A stretch of 64,000 nucleotides of DNA from Catellatospora paridis (GTDB lineage: Bacteria > Actinomycetota > Actinomycetes > Mycobacteriales > Micromonosporaceae). Position numbers and translations under genes: made by a program. The notes under the pieces are model-generated. The model saw only the letters and a list, made by a program, of their open reading frames with translations, did no database searches and was not told the origin of the DNA. Where the stretch lies: assembly GCF_009720365.1 (NCBI RefSeq), contig NZ_ML769313.1:828990-892989 (forward strand). Reading direction: 5' to 3'. Shown piece by piece: positions 52,817 through 62,300 of the stretch. The first letter of the stretch is position 1. Every line of letters begins with the position of its first letter.

Positions 52817-54216
52817 CCGTGCCGGCCAGGGTCGCAGAGCTGGTGCGCGACTTCAAGGCCAACGGCCGGATCGTCATCGTCGGCGCCTCCCTGGCGGGAC
52901 TGCGGGCCGCCGAAGCCTTGCGCGAGGAGGGCTTCAGCGGACCGCTGACGATCATCGGCGACGAGCCCCATGAGCCCTACGACCGCCCCCCGCTGTCCAA
53001 GCAGGTGCTCAAGGGTTGGGTGCCGGCCGACCACACCGAGTTGCCTCGCTTGCGGGAACTGGATGCGCAGTGGCGCCTCGGGGTGGCCGCCACCGGGTTG
53101 GACCGGACCGCCAAGCAGGTGCTCCTGGCCGACGGCGAACGAGTGCCGTATGACCGGTTGCTGATCGCCACGGGCACCCGCGCGCGGCAGTGGCCCAACC
53201 CGACCGAGGCCGCCCTGGCGGGGGTGTACACGCTGCGCTCGCGTGACGACGCCGCGCGGCTGCGACAGGCGCTGGCGGCAGGGCCGTCGCGGGTCCTGGT
53301 CATCGGCGGCGGGTTCATCGGCTGCGAAGTGGCCTCGGTATGCCGGGAACTCGACATCCCGGTGACCCTCGTCGAGCGGGGCTCGGCGCCGCTGGTCGGC
53401 GCGCTCGGCGGGGTGATCGGCGAGATCGCCGCACAGATGCAGCGAGATCACGGCGTCGACCTGCGCTGCGAGGTGGGCGTGTTGTCGCTGGAGGGCGACG
53501 CGAGCGGACACGTGCGGCGTGCCCGGCTCTCGGACGGAACCACCGTCGAGGCCGACGTCGTACTGGCCTCGCTTGGCTCGATCCGCAACGTGGAATGGCT
53601 GGAGGGCTCCGGGCTGGCGGCCGGGTTCTGGGGTGTCGGCTGCGACGCCGGCGGTCGCGCCTTCGACATCAACGGCGTGGTGACCGACTCCGTCTACGTG
53701 GCAGGCGACGTGGCGCGCGCCCCCCACGTGCTGTACGAGTACCAGTTTCTGGCGATGGAGCACTGGGACAATGCCGTCCTCGGCGCCCAGGTCGCGGCCC
53801 ACAACATGGTGAGCCTCGAGCCCGACTACCGCCCGCATCTGCTGCTGCCCGGCTTCTGGTCCGGCCAGTTCGGAGTCAACATCAAGTCCGTCGGCGTGCC
53901 ACCTTTCGGCGACGAGATCGTCTTCACCCAGGGTTCGGCCAAACAGCGCCGCTTCGCCGCCGCCTACGGCCGCCGTGGCCGCATCGTCGCCGCCGTCACC
54001 TTCAACAATGGCAAGTGGCTGGAGTACTACGGGCGGATGATCGAGCAGTCGGCGGCGTTCCCGCCCCCGCTACCGGGCTGGGACCGGCCCGACGACATGA
54101 AACCGATCGCGGCCGACTTCCCGGAACCGGGCGTCCCGACGGCGACATCCGACGTGGTCCTGACCGGCCACGACCCGAACCAGCGGACGGCCGAGTTCCG
54201 GCCTCGCGGTCGCTGA
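52813..54216 (+). CDS. NAD(P)H:ferredoxin reductase (FAD)
   Basis: A 467-residue oxidoreductase of the putidaredoxin reductase/rhodocoxin reductase group. VIVGASLAGLRAAEALREEG binds FAD, VLVIGGGFIGCEVASVCREL binds NAD(P)H, and VYVAGDVARAPH is the C-terminal FAD motif. It has a short extra N-terminus (about 20 residues) and a C-terminal tail after about 420. It passes electrons to the ferredoxin and then the P450 downstream. Confidence 0.92.
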   Translation: MTVPARVAELVRDFKANGRIVIVGASLAGLRAAEALREEGFSGPLTIIGDEPHEPYDRPPLSKQVLKGWVPADHTELPRLRELDAQWRLGVAATGLDRTAKQVLLADGERVPYDRLLIATGTRARQWPNPTEAALAGVYTLRSRDDAARLRQALAAGPSRVLVIGGGFIGCEVASVCRELDIPVTLVERGSAPLVGALGGVIGEIAAQMQRDHGVDLRCEVGVLSLEGDASGHVRRARLSDGTTVEADVVLASLGSIRNVEWLEGSGLAAGFWGVGCDAGGRAFDINGVVTDSVYVAGDVARAPHVLYEYQFLAMEHWDNAVLGAQVAAHNMVSLEPDYRPHLLLPGFWSGQFGVNIKSVGVPPFGDEIVFTQGSAKQRRFAAAYGRRGRIVAAVTFNNGKWLEYYGRMIEQSAAFPPPLPGWDRPDDMKPIAADFPEPGVPTATSDVVLTGHDPNQRTAEFRPRGR

Positions 54217-54273
54217 CCTGCCTGGCGATCGAGCGTGCGACCGGGCAGCAGCAACAGGGAGGAGGGGAGCCCC

Positions 54274-55497
54274 ATGGTCCAGGAAACGCCCTGGCAGCAG
54301 GCCCTCCGCAATGCCAACCGCGCAAATCCGTACCCGTTCTACGAGGAGATGCGCAAGACCCCGGTGTCGCGGCAACCGGACGGCACCTACGTCGTCAGCA
54401 CCTATCGAGAGCTCGTCGAGCTGCTCCACGACCCCCGGGTCAGCTCGGATACGAGGAAGCGCCCCGGGGCGATCCCGGGGGTGGACCCCTTCGAGGCGAC
54501 GATCATCACCGAGGACCCGTCGGAGCACGATGTGGATCGCCGTCGGATTATGCGGCACTTCGGGCCGCCCGAGCGTCCCGACATGATCACCGACATGGAG
54601 CCCGAGATCCGCCTCATCTTCACCGAACTGCTGGACGGCATGAAGAGTAAGACCCGTGTCGACGTGGTCGACGAGTTCGCCTTTCCCGGGCCGGTGACCG
54701 TAATCTGCAAGGTCCTGGGCGTGCCGCTGGAGTCGATCCCGCTCTTCCACGACTGGATCGAGACGGCCCTCGACGGCCTGGACCTCGGCCCGGAGGCGAG
54801 CGACCCGGAGCAGCAGCGCCGCCTGGCGGCGGTTTCCGCTCGGGTGGCCGAGATGAGGCAGTTCCTGGCCGATCTGTTCGACCAGTACCGCAAGCAGCCC
54901 GGCCCGGGCATGTTGTCGGGGATGGGCAACGACGACGGCCCGGAGGGGCGCCTGCCCGGGGGGTCGCTGGTCAGCAATGCGATGCTCATGCTCTTCGCGG
55001 GGCATGAGACGACGGTCAACCTGATCGCCCACAGTGTGCTGTCCCTGCTGCGGCACCCCGACCAGCTCGAGAAACTGCGCCGCAGGCCCGAGCTCATCGT
55101 GCCTGGCATCGAGGAGCTGCTGCGCTTCGAGTCGTCGGTTCAGTTCTGGCACACGCGCTCTGCCCTCGAGGACATCGAGATCGCCGGCACCACCATCCCG
55201 GCGGGCTCGACGATCTTCGTGTGCTACGGCTCGGCGAACCGCGATCCGCTACGGTTCGCCCACCCCGACAAGCTCGACCTCGAACGACCCGACAACCAGC
55301 ACGTCGGCTTCAGCCAGGGCATCCACTACTGCTTCGGCGCGCCGCTCGCGCGCCTTGAGGTCCAGATCGCGGTCAGCGAGTTCTTCCGCCGGGTGCAGAA
55401 TCCGCGGCTCGTCGAGGATCCGCCGCCGTACCGCCACAACCAGATCTTCCGTGGCCCGCGCCATGTCCTGGTCGACATCGACGGGATCCGCGACTGA
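54274..55497 (+). CDS. Cytochrome P450 (class I)
   Basis: A 407-residue P450. The heme loop GFSQGIHYCFGAPLAR has Cys353. AGHETT (242-247) is intact and EELLR (280-284) gives ExxR. The start is the Met of MVQETPW with GGAGG upstream; a longer frame begins 54235. It is third in the ferredoxin-reductase-P450 operon, so it is a complete three-component monooxygenase. Substrate unknown. The nearby catabolic operon suggests a hydrophobic or terpenoid/aromatic compound. Confidence 0.92.
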   Translation: MVQETPWQQALRNANRANPYPFYEEMRKTPVSRQPDGTYVVSTYRELVELLHDPRVSSDTRKRPGAIPGVDPFEATIITEDPSEHDVDRRRIMRHFGPPERPDMITDMEPEIRLIFTELLDGMKSKTRVDVVDEFAFPGPVTVICKVLGVPLESIPLFHDWIETALDGLDLGPEASDPEQQRRLAAVSARVAEMRQFLADLFDQYRKQPGPGMLSGMGNDDGPEGRLPGGSLVSNAMLMLFAGHETTVNLIAHSVLSLLRHPDQLEKLRRRPELIVPGIEELLRFESSVQFWHTRSALEDIEIAGTTIPAGSTIFVCYGSANRDPLRFAHPDKLDLERPDNQHVGFSQGIHYCFGAPLARLEVQIAVSEFFRRVQNPRLVEDPPPYRHNQIFRGPRHVLVDIDGIRD

Positions 55498-55521
55498 CAC
55501 AGCCGCGCGTAAAGGCTCGCC

Positions 55522-55800
55522 ATGCGAGCTTTTCAAGTCGTCGAATGGCAACAACCGCCTGAGCTGCTCGAGGTGCCCGAGCCCGGGCCGGGACGGGTCC
55601 TGGCCAGGGTCGGCGGTGCCGGTGCGTGCCACTCCGGCCTGCACATCATGCAGGCACCCGGACCCTCACCGGATTCGCCGCGAAACTGCCCTTCACGCTC
55701 GGCCATGAGAATGCGGGATGGGTGGAGAGGCTGGGTCCGGGCTCACCGGGTTCGCGCCCGCAGACGCCGTGATCCTCCCGCTAGCCGAACCTGTCCTCAC
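55522..55800 (+). pseudogene. Zn-alcohol dehydrogenase fragment
   Basis: MRAFQVVEWQQPPELLEV and GPGRVLARVGGAGACHSGLH are the N-terminus of an MDR alcohol dehydrogenase with the catalytic-zinc Cys region. The frame is lost near 55655; another register gives AAKLPFTLGHENAGWVERLGPG, then a third gives FAPADAVILPLAEP. The Rossmann domain is absent. It lies 25 bp after the P450, so the operon once had a dehydrogenase like the intact one at 62.7 kb. Confidence 0.75.
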
Positions 55801-55839
55801 CGTCTACCCGGCAAACACCGGTCACCCCAACCTTCAGTG

Positions 55840-55855
55840 CTGATATTTACCTCAC
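55840..55855. promoter_or_regulatory. CTGATA operator-like site E
   Basis: CTGATATTTACCTCAC, upstream of the HD-GYP gene. It closely resembles site D (59127) in the CYP102 promoter. Confidence 0.5.
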
Positions 55856-55896
55856 TTCCGACATTCTGGGCAGATCGTTGGCGCCTCGGTGAATAA

Positions 55897-55912
55897 CTGA
55901 TAGTTTCATCAG
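55897..55912. promoter_or_regulatory. CTGATA/ATCAG operator-like site A
   Basis: CTGATAGTTTCATCAG, an imperfect dyad sharing GATAGTTT and ATCAG with site B (59206). It lies 184 bp before the HD-GYP start. Confidence 0.6.
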
Positions 55913-56095
55913 TACGGATCAAATCATCAGCAGTGCACTGGAACCTTGGAGAGCTGCGGTAGCCGTTCCGCACGCGAACATGTCGCGGAAGCCAAGGCTC
56001 AGCGGCTGTCCCGCTTCAGTGAGGTCGCGGCTTCTCGTGCCTGCCGGTGAACGATGTCCTGCCTCTTCATTACGACTTGCACAGGAGCAGCAAAC

Positions 56096-56809
56096 ATGGG
56101 GGAATTTTTTACGCCGACCGGGTCGGTCGGTCTGCTGACGCCGAACGTCGACCTGGACAGCGAGCTGCCGCGCGAGCTCGTGTGGCTGGCCGACAAGGTC
56201 GATGCGGTTCTGGGGGAGTGGGAGCACGCCGCTGCGGTCGCCCGGTGGGCGGGGCAGACAGCCGCGCGGTTGGGCCTCGATCGTCCGGCACAGGTGCGCA
56301 CGGCGGCTGCGGCGCGGCTGCACGACGTCGGGAAGATCGTCATCGACCAGTCGCTGCTGGCGAAGCCCGGTCGGCTCACCGCGCAGGAATGGGAGCAGAT
56401 GCGCCGCCACCCGGAGGAAGGAGCGCGCCTGGTCGTCGAGCTGGCGAACCGGCGGGATCTGGCACCGCCGATCGCCGCGCACCACGAGCGGTACGACGGG
56501 GACGGCTACCCGCGCGGCCTCGCCGGCACGGACATCCCGATCGAGGCGCGGATCATCTCGGTGTGCGACGCGTGGGCCACCATGCGCGTTGACCGCCCCT
56601 ACGCCCGGGCACTCGGGGTGACCCAGGCCCGTAATGAGCTGGAGTCGGGGCGGGGCACCCAGTTCGATCCGGCGGTGGTCGACGCGTTCCTCGGCCTTGC
56701 CGACGAAGGCGCCATCGACGAACCCGCGCTGCTGCGCCGTACCCGGCAGTCGGCCAGCCACTGCCCGTGCCAGCATTGTGTCGCCCCTCGGAGCGAGGGG
56801 GGCCGCTGA
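56096..56809 (+). CDS. HD-GYP domain protein
   Basis: A 237-residue protein that is almost wholly an HD-GYP phosphodiesterase domain. HDVGK (76-80), HPEEGARLV (105-113) and HHERYDGDGYP (129-139) carry the metal ligands and GYP signature. It should degrade cyclic di-GMP or a related dinucleotide. Its C-terminus ends with CPCQHC, a possible metal or redox site. The start is the Met of MGEFFTPTG. One base separates its stop from the diguanylate cyclase start. Confidence 0.9.
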   Translation: MGEFFTPTGSVGLLTPNVDLDSELPRELVWLADKVDAVLGEWEHAAAVARWAGQTAARLGLDRPAQVRTAAAARLHDVGKIVIDQSLLAKPGRLTAQEWEQMRRHPEEGARLVVELANRRDLAPPIAAHHERYDGDGYPRGLAGTDIPIEARIISVCDAWATMRVDRPYARALGVTQARNELESGRGTQFDPAVVDAFLGLADEGAIDEPALLRRTRQSASHCPCQHCVAPRSEGGR

Positions 56810-56810
56810 C

Positions 56811-58265
56811 ATGACTGCGGTGACGGAACTTGTCGATGAAACGGACGAGGCGCTGCGCGCCTGCGACTCCGTGCATCGAGCGTGCAATGCTGTGGCGGCC
56901 GCGGTGAGCGCCCATTCGGCCGCATCGGTGGATGTGCTGCTCGCCAACGCCAACCATCTGTATCTGGTCGCCTGCAGCGGCGTCTGGCATGCGCCCCGAG
57001 CGGCGCGAGTGAACTATGGCATCGCCGGACGTGTCCTGGCCGAGGGACGTACGGTTTCGCTTCGCGATGCCTCGATCGAGTACCCCGACCTGTATGCCGA
57101 GCGGTCGGTCGGCTCGGCAATCTCCGCTCCGGTGCACCACGACCACAAGCCCACGATCGGTGTGGTCACCGTCGAGTTCGACGGCGTGCGGGCCGATCAT
57201 GACGACTGGGAGGCGGCGCTGACTGAGATCGGTGCCCTGCTCGGCCGGCGGATCCATCAGTTGGGCGGACCGTCCAAGGAGAGCGCGCCGCAATGGCTGC
57301 TGCGTCACACGTTGAACATCGCCGCCGCTGACGATCCCGGCGAGCTGGCAACACGCACCTGCCGTGCGGCGGTCGAGCTGTCCGGGCTGCGGTGCGCGGC
57401 TCTTCTCGTCCGCAGGGTGAACGTGTCCGCGGAGTGGAGCGGTCCGCCGCTCATCGTCATGGCGGACTACTGCGCAACCGGTTCTCGGCACCTCATCGAC
57501 GCGGTCAGTGCATTGCCGCCGCCGAGCCTGTCCAGGCTGGTGGACGCTGCGTGTCGACATCAGGCGGCGCACTCGCGGGGAGACCTGAGCGTTCTTGACG
57601 CCCGGGGATTCGAACCGCTTGTCGATGCCGGGGTGGGTACCGTGATCGCGGCCTCCGTGCACATGGGTACCGAACGCCTCGATTTCGAGGCGGCGATGCT
57701 GGTAATGGACGAGATCGCCTTCCAGCCGCCCCCGGACACCGCGTTCGTGCTCGAGTTGCTGATGACGAACGCCGCCGTGTTTTACGAGCGCATGTCAAGA
57801 CAGCAGAAACTGCAGACCATGGCTGAGTCGGATCCGCTCACCGGCCTGCGCCACCGTCGCCCGCTGGCCGGCCGACTGGCTTCGAGTATCCCCTCGCGCA
57901 CCGCCGTTGTCGCCGCGGACATCGACAACCTCAAGGTCATCAACGACATGTGGGGGCACGACGCCGGAGATCGTGCCCTCACCGAGGTCGCCGACGCCAT
58001 TCGCCAGGCGCTGCGCGGCAGTGACGAGGTCTTCCGCGTCGGCGGCGACGAGTTCATCGCAGTACTGGACGTGCCGGACCACGATGAGGCGGTTCGGGTT
58101 GCTGGGCGGATGGCCGCCGCGGTGGCCGATCGCGGGCACACGATCAGCGTCGGTGTCGCCCTGCGGAGCCCGGACGAGCCGGCGGAGACAACCCTTCGTC
58201 GTGCCGATGATGCTATGTACGCCGCGAAGCGGGACAAGAGCATCTCGGTGACGGTGGCCTCCTGA
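56811..58265 (+). CDS. GAF-type sensor diguanylate cyclase (GGDEF)
   Basis: A 484-residue protein. An N-terminal GAF-like domain (about 15-150) and a second sensor region (about 165-325) precede a GGDEF domain (about 335-484). RVGGDEF puts the active site at 411-415, and RGSD at 402-405 is the RxxD inhibitory site, so both catalysis and product feedback look intact. No membrane segments. Coupled to the HD-GYP gene, it gives a paired synthesis/degradation unit for c-di-GMP. Confidence 0.9.
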   Translation: MTAVTELVDETDEALRACDSVHRACNAVAAAVSAHSAASVDVLLANANHLYLVACSGVWHAPRAARVNYGIAGRVLAEGRTVSLRDASIEYPDLYAERSVGSAISAPVHHDHKPTIGVVTVEFDGVRADHDDWEAALTEIGALLGRRIHQLGGPSKESAPQWLLRHTLNIAAADDPGELATRTCRAAVELSGLRCAALLVRRVNVSAEWSGPPLIVMADYCATGSRHLIDAVSALPPPSLSRLVDAACRHQAAHSRGDLSVLDARGFEPLVDAGVGTVIAASVHMGTERLDFEAAMLVMDEIAFQPPPDTAFVLELLMTNAAVFYERMSRQQKLQTMAESDPLTGLRHRRPLAGRLASSIPSRTAVVAADIDNLKVINDMWGHDAGDRALTEVADAIRQALRGSDEVFRVGGDEFIAVLDVPDHDEAVRVAGRMAAAVADRGHTISVGVALRSPDEPAETTLRRADDAMYAAKRDKSISVTVAS

Positions 58266-58404
58266 GCGCGTACGCGCCGCCTGCGGACGCCGGCGGACCT
58301 CACGGGCTGGGCGGTCGCTTGGCCTTGCGAGCATCATGATGCTGCATGTGCCGGTTGCACCTGGTTCGCCGTTCCGGCGCTGCTGGTGCGGCAACCGACG
58401 CCGG

Positions 58405-59076
58405 TCAGCCCTGTGCGGGCATTTCAGCGACCGGCAGTGGCGTGCTGGCCAGGGTATGTGCCTGTGCGGCAGGTACGCCCAGCAGGCGCAGCAACTGCTC
58501 GGCGAGCTGGTCGCATGCGGGGTCATCGACGAGGCTGGGGTCGGTCAGGGAAAGGTGCAGTGTGGCGAGCACCGCACCGGAGACGGCGGCGCGGGCCAGT
58601 AGCGGTTCGGTGACGGTGAAGCGGCCCGAGGCCATCCCGGCCTGAATGTCGCGCAGCGCTCGGGGGGACAGGCCTCGCGTCGAGTCCACGTAGCTCATCC
58701 CGTGCCGGACCAGCACCGCCGAGGTCTGCGGGCGGGCGCGGCACAGGCGAAGGGTCAGCCGGACCGACTGCGCGAACGCCAGCGCAGGATCGTCGACGTC
58801 GATGCTGAGCTGGTCCAGCAGCTCCCCGAGTTCCTCCAGGACCTCGTCGACCGCAGCGGCGAACAGCTCGCTCTTGCTGGAGAAATGGTTGTAGAACGAT
58901 CCAAAGCCGACGTCGGCGGCGTCGGTGATCTCCTGGATGCTCGCTTGCGCGGCCGTGTCGGCGGCGAGCATCACGCGAGCGGCGGCGATCAGCTTCTGGC
59001 GCGTCTGCGCCTTGCGCCGCTCGAGGCGGCTGGGCGCGAGCGTGCTGTCGGACGCTTGCGAACCACGCTTCATCAC
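58405..59076 (-). CDS. TetR family regulator
   Basis: A 223-residue regulator with HTH RKAQTRQKLIAAARVMLA to ITDAADVGFGSFYNHFSSKSELF. It is paralogous to the TetR at 49402 across the whole length (DDPALAFAQSVRLT; C-terminal LLRLLGVP). Divergent from the CYP102 gene, whose promoter holds three CTGATA dyads, so it probably represses the P450 and itself. Confidence 0.92.
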   Translation of the reverse strand: MMKRGSQASDSTLAPSRLERRKAQTRQKLIAAARVMLAADTAAQASIQEITDAADVGFGSFYNHFSSKSELFAAAVDEVLEELGELLDQLSIDVDDPALAFAQSVRLTLRLCRARPQTSAVLVRHGMSYVDSTRGLSPRALRDIQAGMASGRFTVTEPLLARAAVSGAVLATLHLSLTDPSLVDDPACDQLAEQLLRLLGVPAAQAHTLASTPLPVAEMPAQG

Positions 59077-59126
59077 AAACGCAAACCTATCGCAGCCCTG
59101 ATGTGTTCGTCACACCGGCCTCAGAA

Positions 59127-59142
59127 CTGATATCTGCATCAC
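59127..59142. promoter_or_regulatory. CTGATA operator-like site D
   Basis: CTGATATCTGCATCAC, 51 bp before the tetR start. Confidence 0.55.
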
Positions 59143-59187
59143 TCCTGAGCCAGTTAGGTGCGCTGACCTTGGGCCGCGGGCGAGTGG

Positions 59188-59203
59188 CTGATATGTTTGT
59201 CAG
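59188..59203. promoter_or_regulatory. CTGATA operator-like site C
   Basis: CTGATATGTTTGTCAG, next to site B; centres 18 bp apart. Confidence 0.55.
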
Positions 59204-59205
59204 CG

Positions 59206-59221
59206 ATGATAGTTTAATCAG
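59206..59221. promoter_or_regulatory. TGATA/ATCA operator-like site B
   Basis: ATGATAGTTTAATCAG, sharing GATAGTTT and ATCAG with site A at 55897. About 150 bp before the CYP102 start. Confidence 0.6.
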
Positions 59222-59369
59222 CAGGTCGGTGAGCATGCGTAGACGCTTCCTCACCCGTGCTGACCACCACCGGCGGCGCGATGTCGTTGGTGACGATCCC
59301 TGCCGCGGGTGGCCAGCGCCGAGACGGCCATCGACAGCTACCCGCACTTCTCGCAAGGGGGCAAAGCCC

Positions 59370-62300
59370 ATGACCGCGCAACCCGTGACCAAGCACCGTC
59401 CCATCCGCTCACCGCGCGCAATCCCGATCCTTGGCCACACGCCTCAGATCCCCAGCACCAACCCGGTCGCGTACTTCGGCGAGCTGGCCAAGCGGTTCCC
59501 CGAGGGCATTTACAGCATGGACATCGCCGGTATCGAGCAGGTGTTCGTCTACGACCCGGACCTGGTGGCCGAGGTCTGCGACGAGACGCGGTTCTTCAAG
59601 CAGATCGAGAAGACGCCGCTGCAACACGTCCGGGACTTCGCGGGGGCGGCTCTGTTCACGGCCCATCAGCACGAGGAGGAGTGGGGCATGGCGCACCGTG
59701 TCCTCATGCCGGCCTTCAGCCAGCGGGCCATGAAGAACTACTACGGCCAGATGCTGGACATCGCCCAGAACCTGGTGGGCAAGTGGGAGCGTAAGGAGGG
59801 CCAGCCGGTCAACATCACCGACGACTACACGCGGCTGACCCTGGACACCATCGCCCTGTCGGGATTCGGCTATCGGTTCCAGTCCTTCGACAAGGAGGAA
59901 CTGCACCCCTTCCTCAACGCGCTGCTGGAGGCGCTGGTGGAGTCGCTGCGGCGCTCACAGGAGCTGCCGATGATGACCAAGATGCGCAGGGCGGACGACA
60001 AGAAGTACCGCGAGAACATCCAGCTGATGCAGGACCTGGTAGAGAGCGTGATCAACGAGCGCCGCGAGGGGAAGGGCACCGGTGAGGATGACCTGCTGGG
60101 CCTGATGCTGGAGGCCACCGACCCGGAGACCGGCAAGCTGCTGGCCGACGACAACGTCCGCGACCAGGTGCTGACGTTCCTCATCGCCGGTCACGAGACC
60201 ACCAGCGGTCTGCTGTCGTTCGCCGCCTACTCGCTGATGCGCAACCCGCACGTGCTGGCGCAGGCCTACGCCGAGGTGGACCGGCTGATGCCGGGCGACA
60301 CCGTACCGGACTACGACACGATCATGAAGATGGACGTGATCCCGCGGATCCTGGAGGAGACCCTGCGCCTGTGGGCTCCCATCCCCTTGATCGGCAAGTC
60401 CCCGCTGCAGGACACCGTCATCGGCGGCCGGTACGAACTGAAGAAGGGAATGCGGGTCAACATCCTCGAGGGCCCGCTGCACACGCACCCCAAGGCGTGG
60501 GACCGGCCCGACGAGTTCGACATCAACCGGTGGCTACCGGAGAACCGCGCCAAGCATCACCCGCATGCCTACAAGCCGTTCGGCAACGGCGTGCGTGCCT
60601 GCATCGGCCGGCAGTTCGCGCTCACCGAGGCCCGTCTGGCCCTCGCGCTGGTGCTGCAGAAGTTCCAGTTCTCGGACACCACCGACTACAAGATGGACGT
60701 CAAGGAGGCGCTGACCCGCAAACCTGGCGGCTTCGAGCTGAAGGTGCGCACCCGTCAGGAGCACGAGCGGACCGTGTTCGGTGCTGTGGAGCTGCAGACG
60801 GACGAGACACGGGCGCAGGCCACGGTCAGCGGTGTCGGGGTGAACCTGACCGTCGCCTACGGCTCCAGCCTGGGCAGCAGCGAGGACCTGGCGCGCACGA
60901 TCGCCGACCGCGGTGAGCGATCCGGCTTCGGGACCACGCTGACGGGCCTGGACGAGCTGGGCGACAACCTGCCCACCGAGGGCCTGCTCGTCGTCGTCGC
61001 GTCCAGCTACAACGGCAAGGCGCCCGACAACGCCCAGCGGTTCGACGAGCTGATCGCCGCCGGCTTGCCCGAGGGCTCGCTGTCCGACGTGCGGTTCGCG
61101 CTGCTGGGCGCCGGTAACACCCAGTGGGTGGCGACCTACCAGGCATTCCCCAAGCGGATCGAGCAAGCCCTGCTGGCCGCCGGCGCCACCTCGGTCGTCG
61201 ACCGGGGCGTGGCCGACGCCGCCGGCGACTTCGACGGCATGGCCACCCGCTGGATGAACACGTTGTGGACCACCCTGGCCGAGGAGTACGCCGCCGACAC
61301 CTCCGACGACGGTGCGCCGCGCTACCAGGTCCAGCTGCTCACCGAGGCGGACGTGCGCCCGGCGATCGTCTCCGCCCAGGCGTACCCGCTGACCGTGGTC
61401 GCCAATGAGGAACTCGTCAGCGACGCGACCGGGCTGTGGGACTTCCAGATCGAGCCGCCGCGCCCGTCGGCCAAGTCCCTGACCGTCGAACTGCCGGACG
61501 GGGTCACCTACGCCACCGGCAACCACCTGGCCGTCTTCGCCAAGAACGAACCGGCCCTGGTCAAGCGGGCGCTGGCGCGCCTTGGTGTCGAGCACGACCA
61601 GGTGCTGCGGCTCGACCAGCCCGGCACCGGCCGGACACACCTGCCGGTGGGCACGCCCGTGACCGCCGGCCTGCTGGTCACCGAGTTCCTGGAGCTGCAG
61701 GACGTGGCCACCCGCTCCCAGATCCAGACCCTGGCCCAGCACACCGCATGCCCCTGGACCCGGCCGCAGCTGGAGGCCTACACGGCCGACACCGAGGTGG
61801 CCGAGCAGCGCTACCAGGAGGAGATCCTCGGCAAGCGCACCTCGGTGCTGGGCCTGCTGGAGCGTTTCACCGCCATCGACCTGCCGCTGGCCGCGTTCCT
61901 GGCGATGATGGGACCGATCCGTCCGCGCTTCTACTCCATCTCCTCCTCCCCGCTGGCCGACCCGCGCCACGTTCGGCTCACGGCCGGCCTGGTGGAAGGA
62001 CCCGCCCTGTCCGGCGACGGCCAGTACCGGGGGCTGTGCTCGTCCTACATCGCACGCCTGCAACCCGGAGACGTCTTCTACGGCTACGTGCGCGTGCCCT
62101 CGCCGACCTTCGCCCCGCCGGCCGACCCCGCCACGCCGCTCATCCTCATCGGCCCCGGCACCGGCGTCGCACCGCTGCGTGGATTCCTGCAAGAGCGCGC
62201 CTGCCAGCACGCCAACGGCACCCAGGTCGGCCTGTCGCAGGTGTTCGTCGGCTGCCGCCACCCGGGGCACGACTACTTCTACCAGCAGGAGCTGCAGGCC

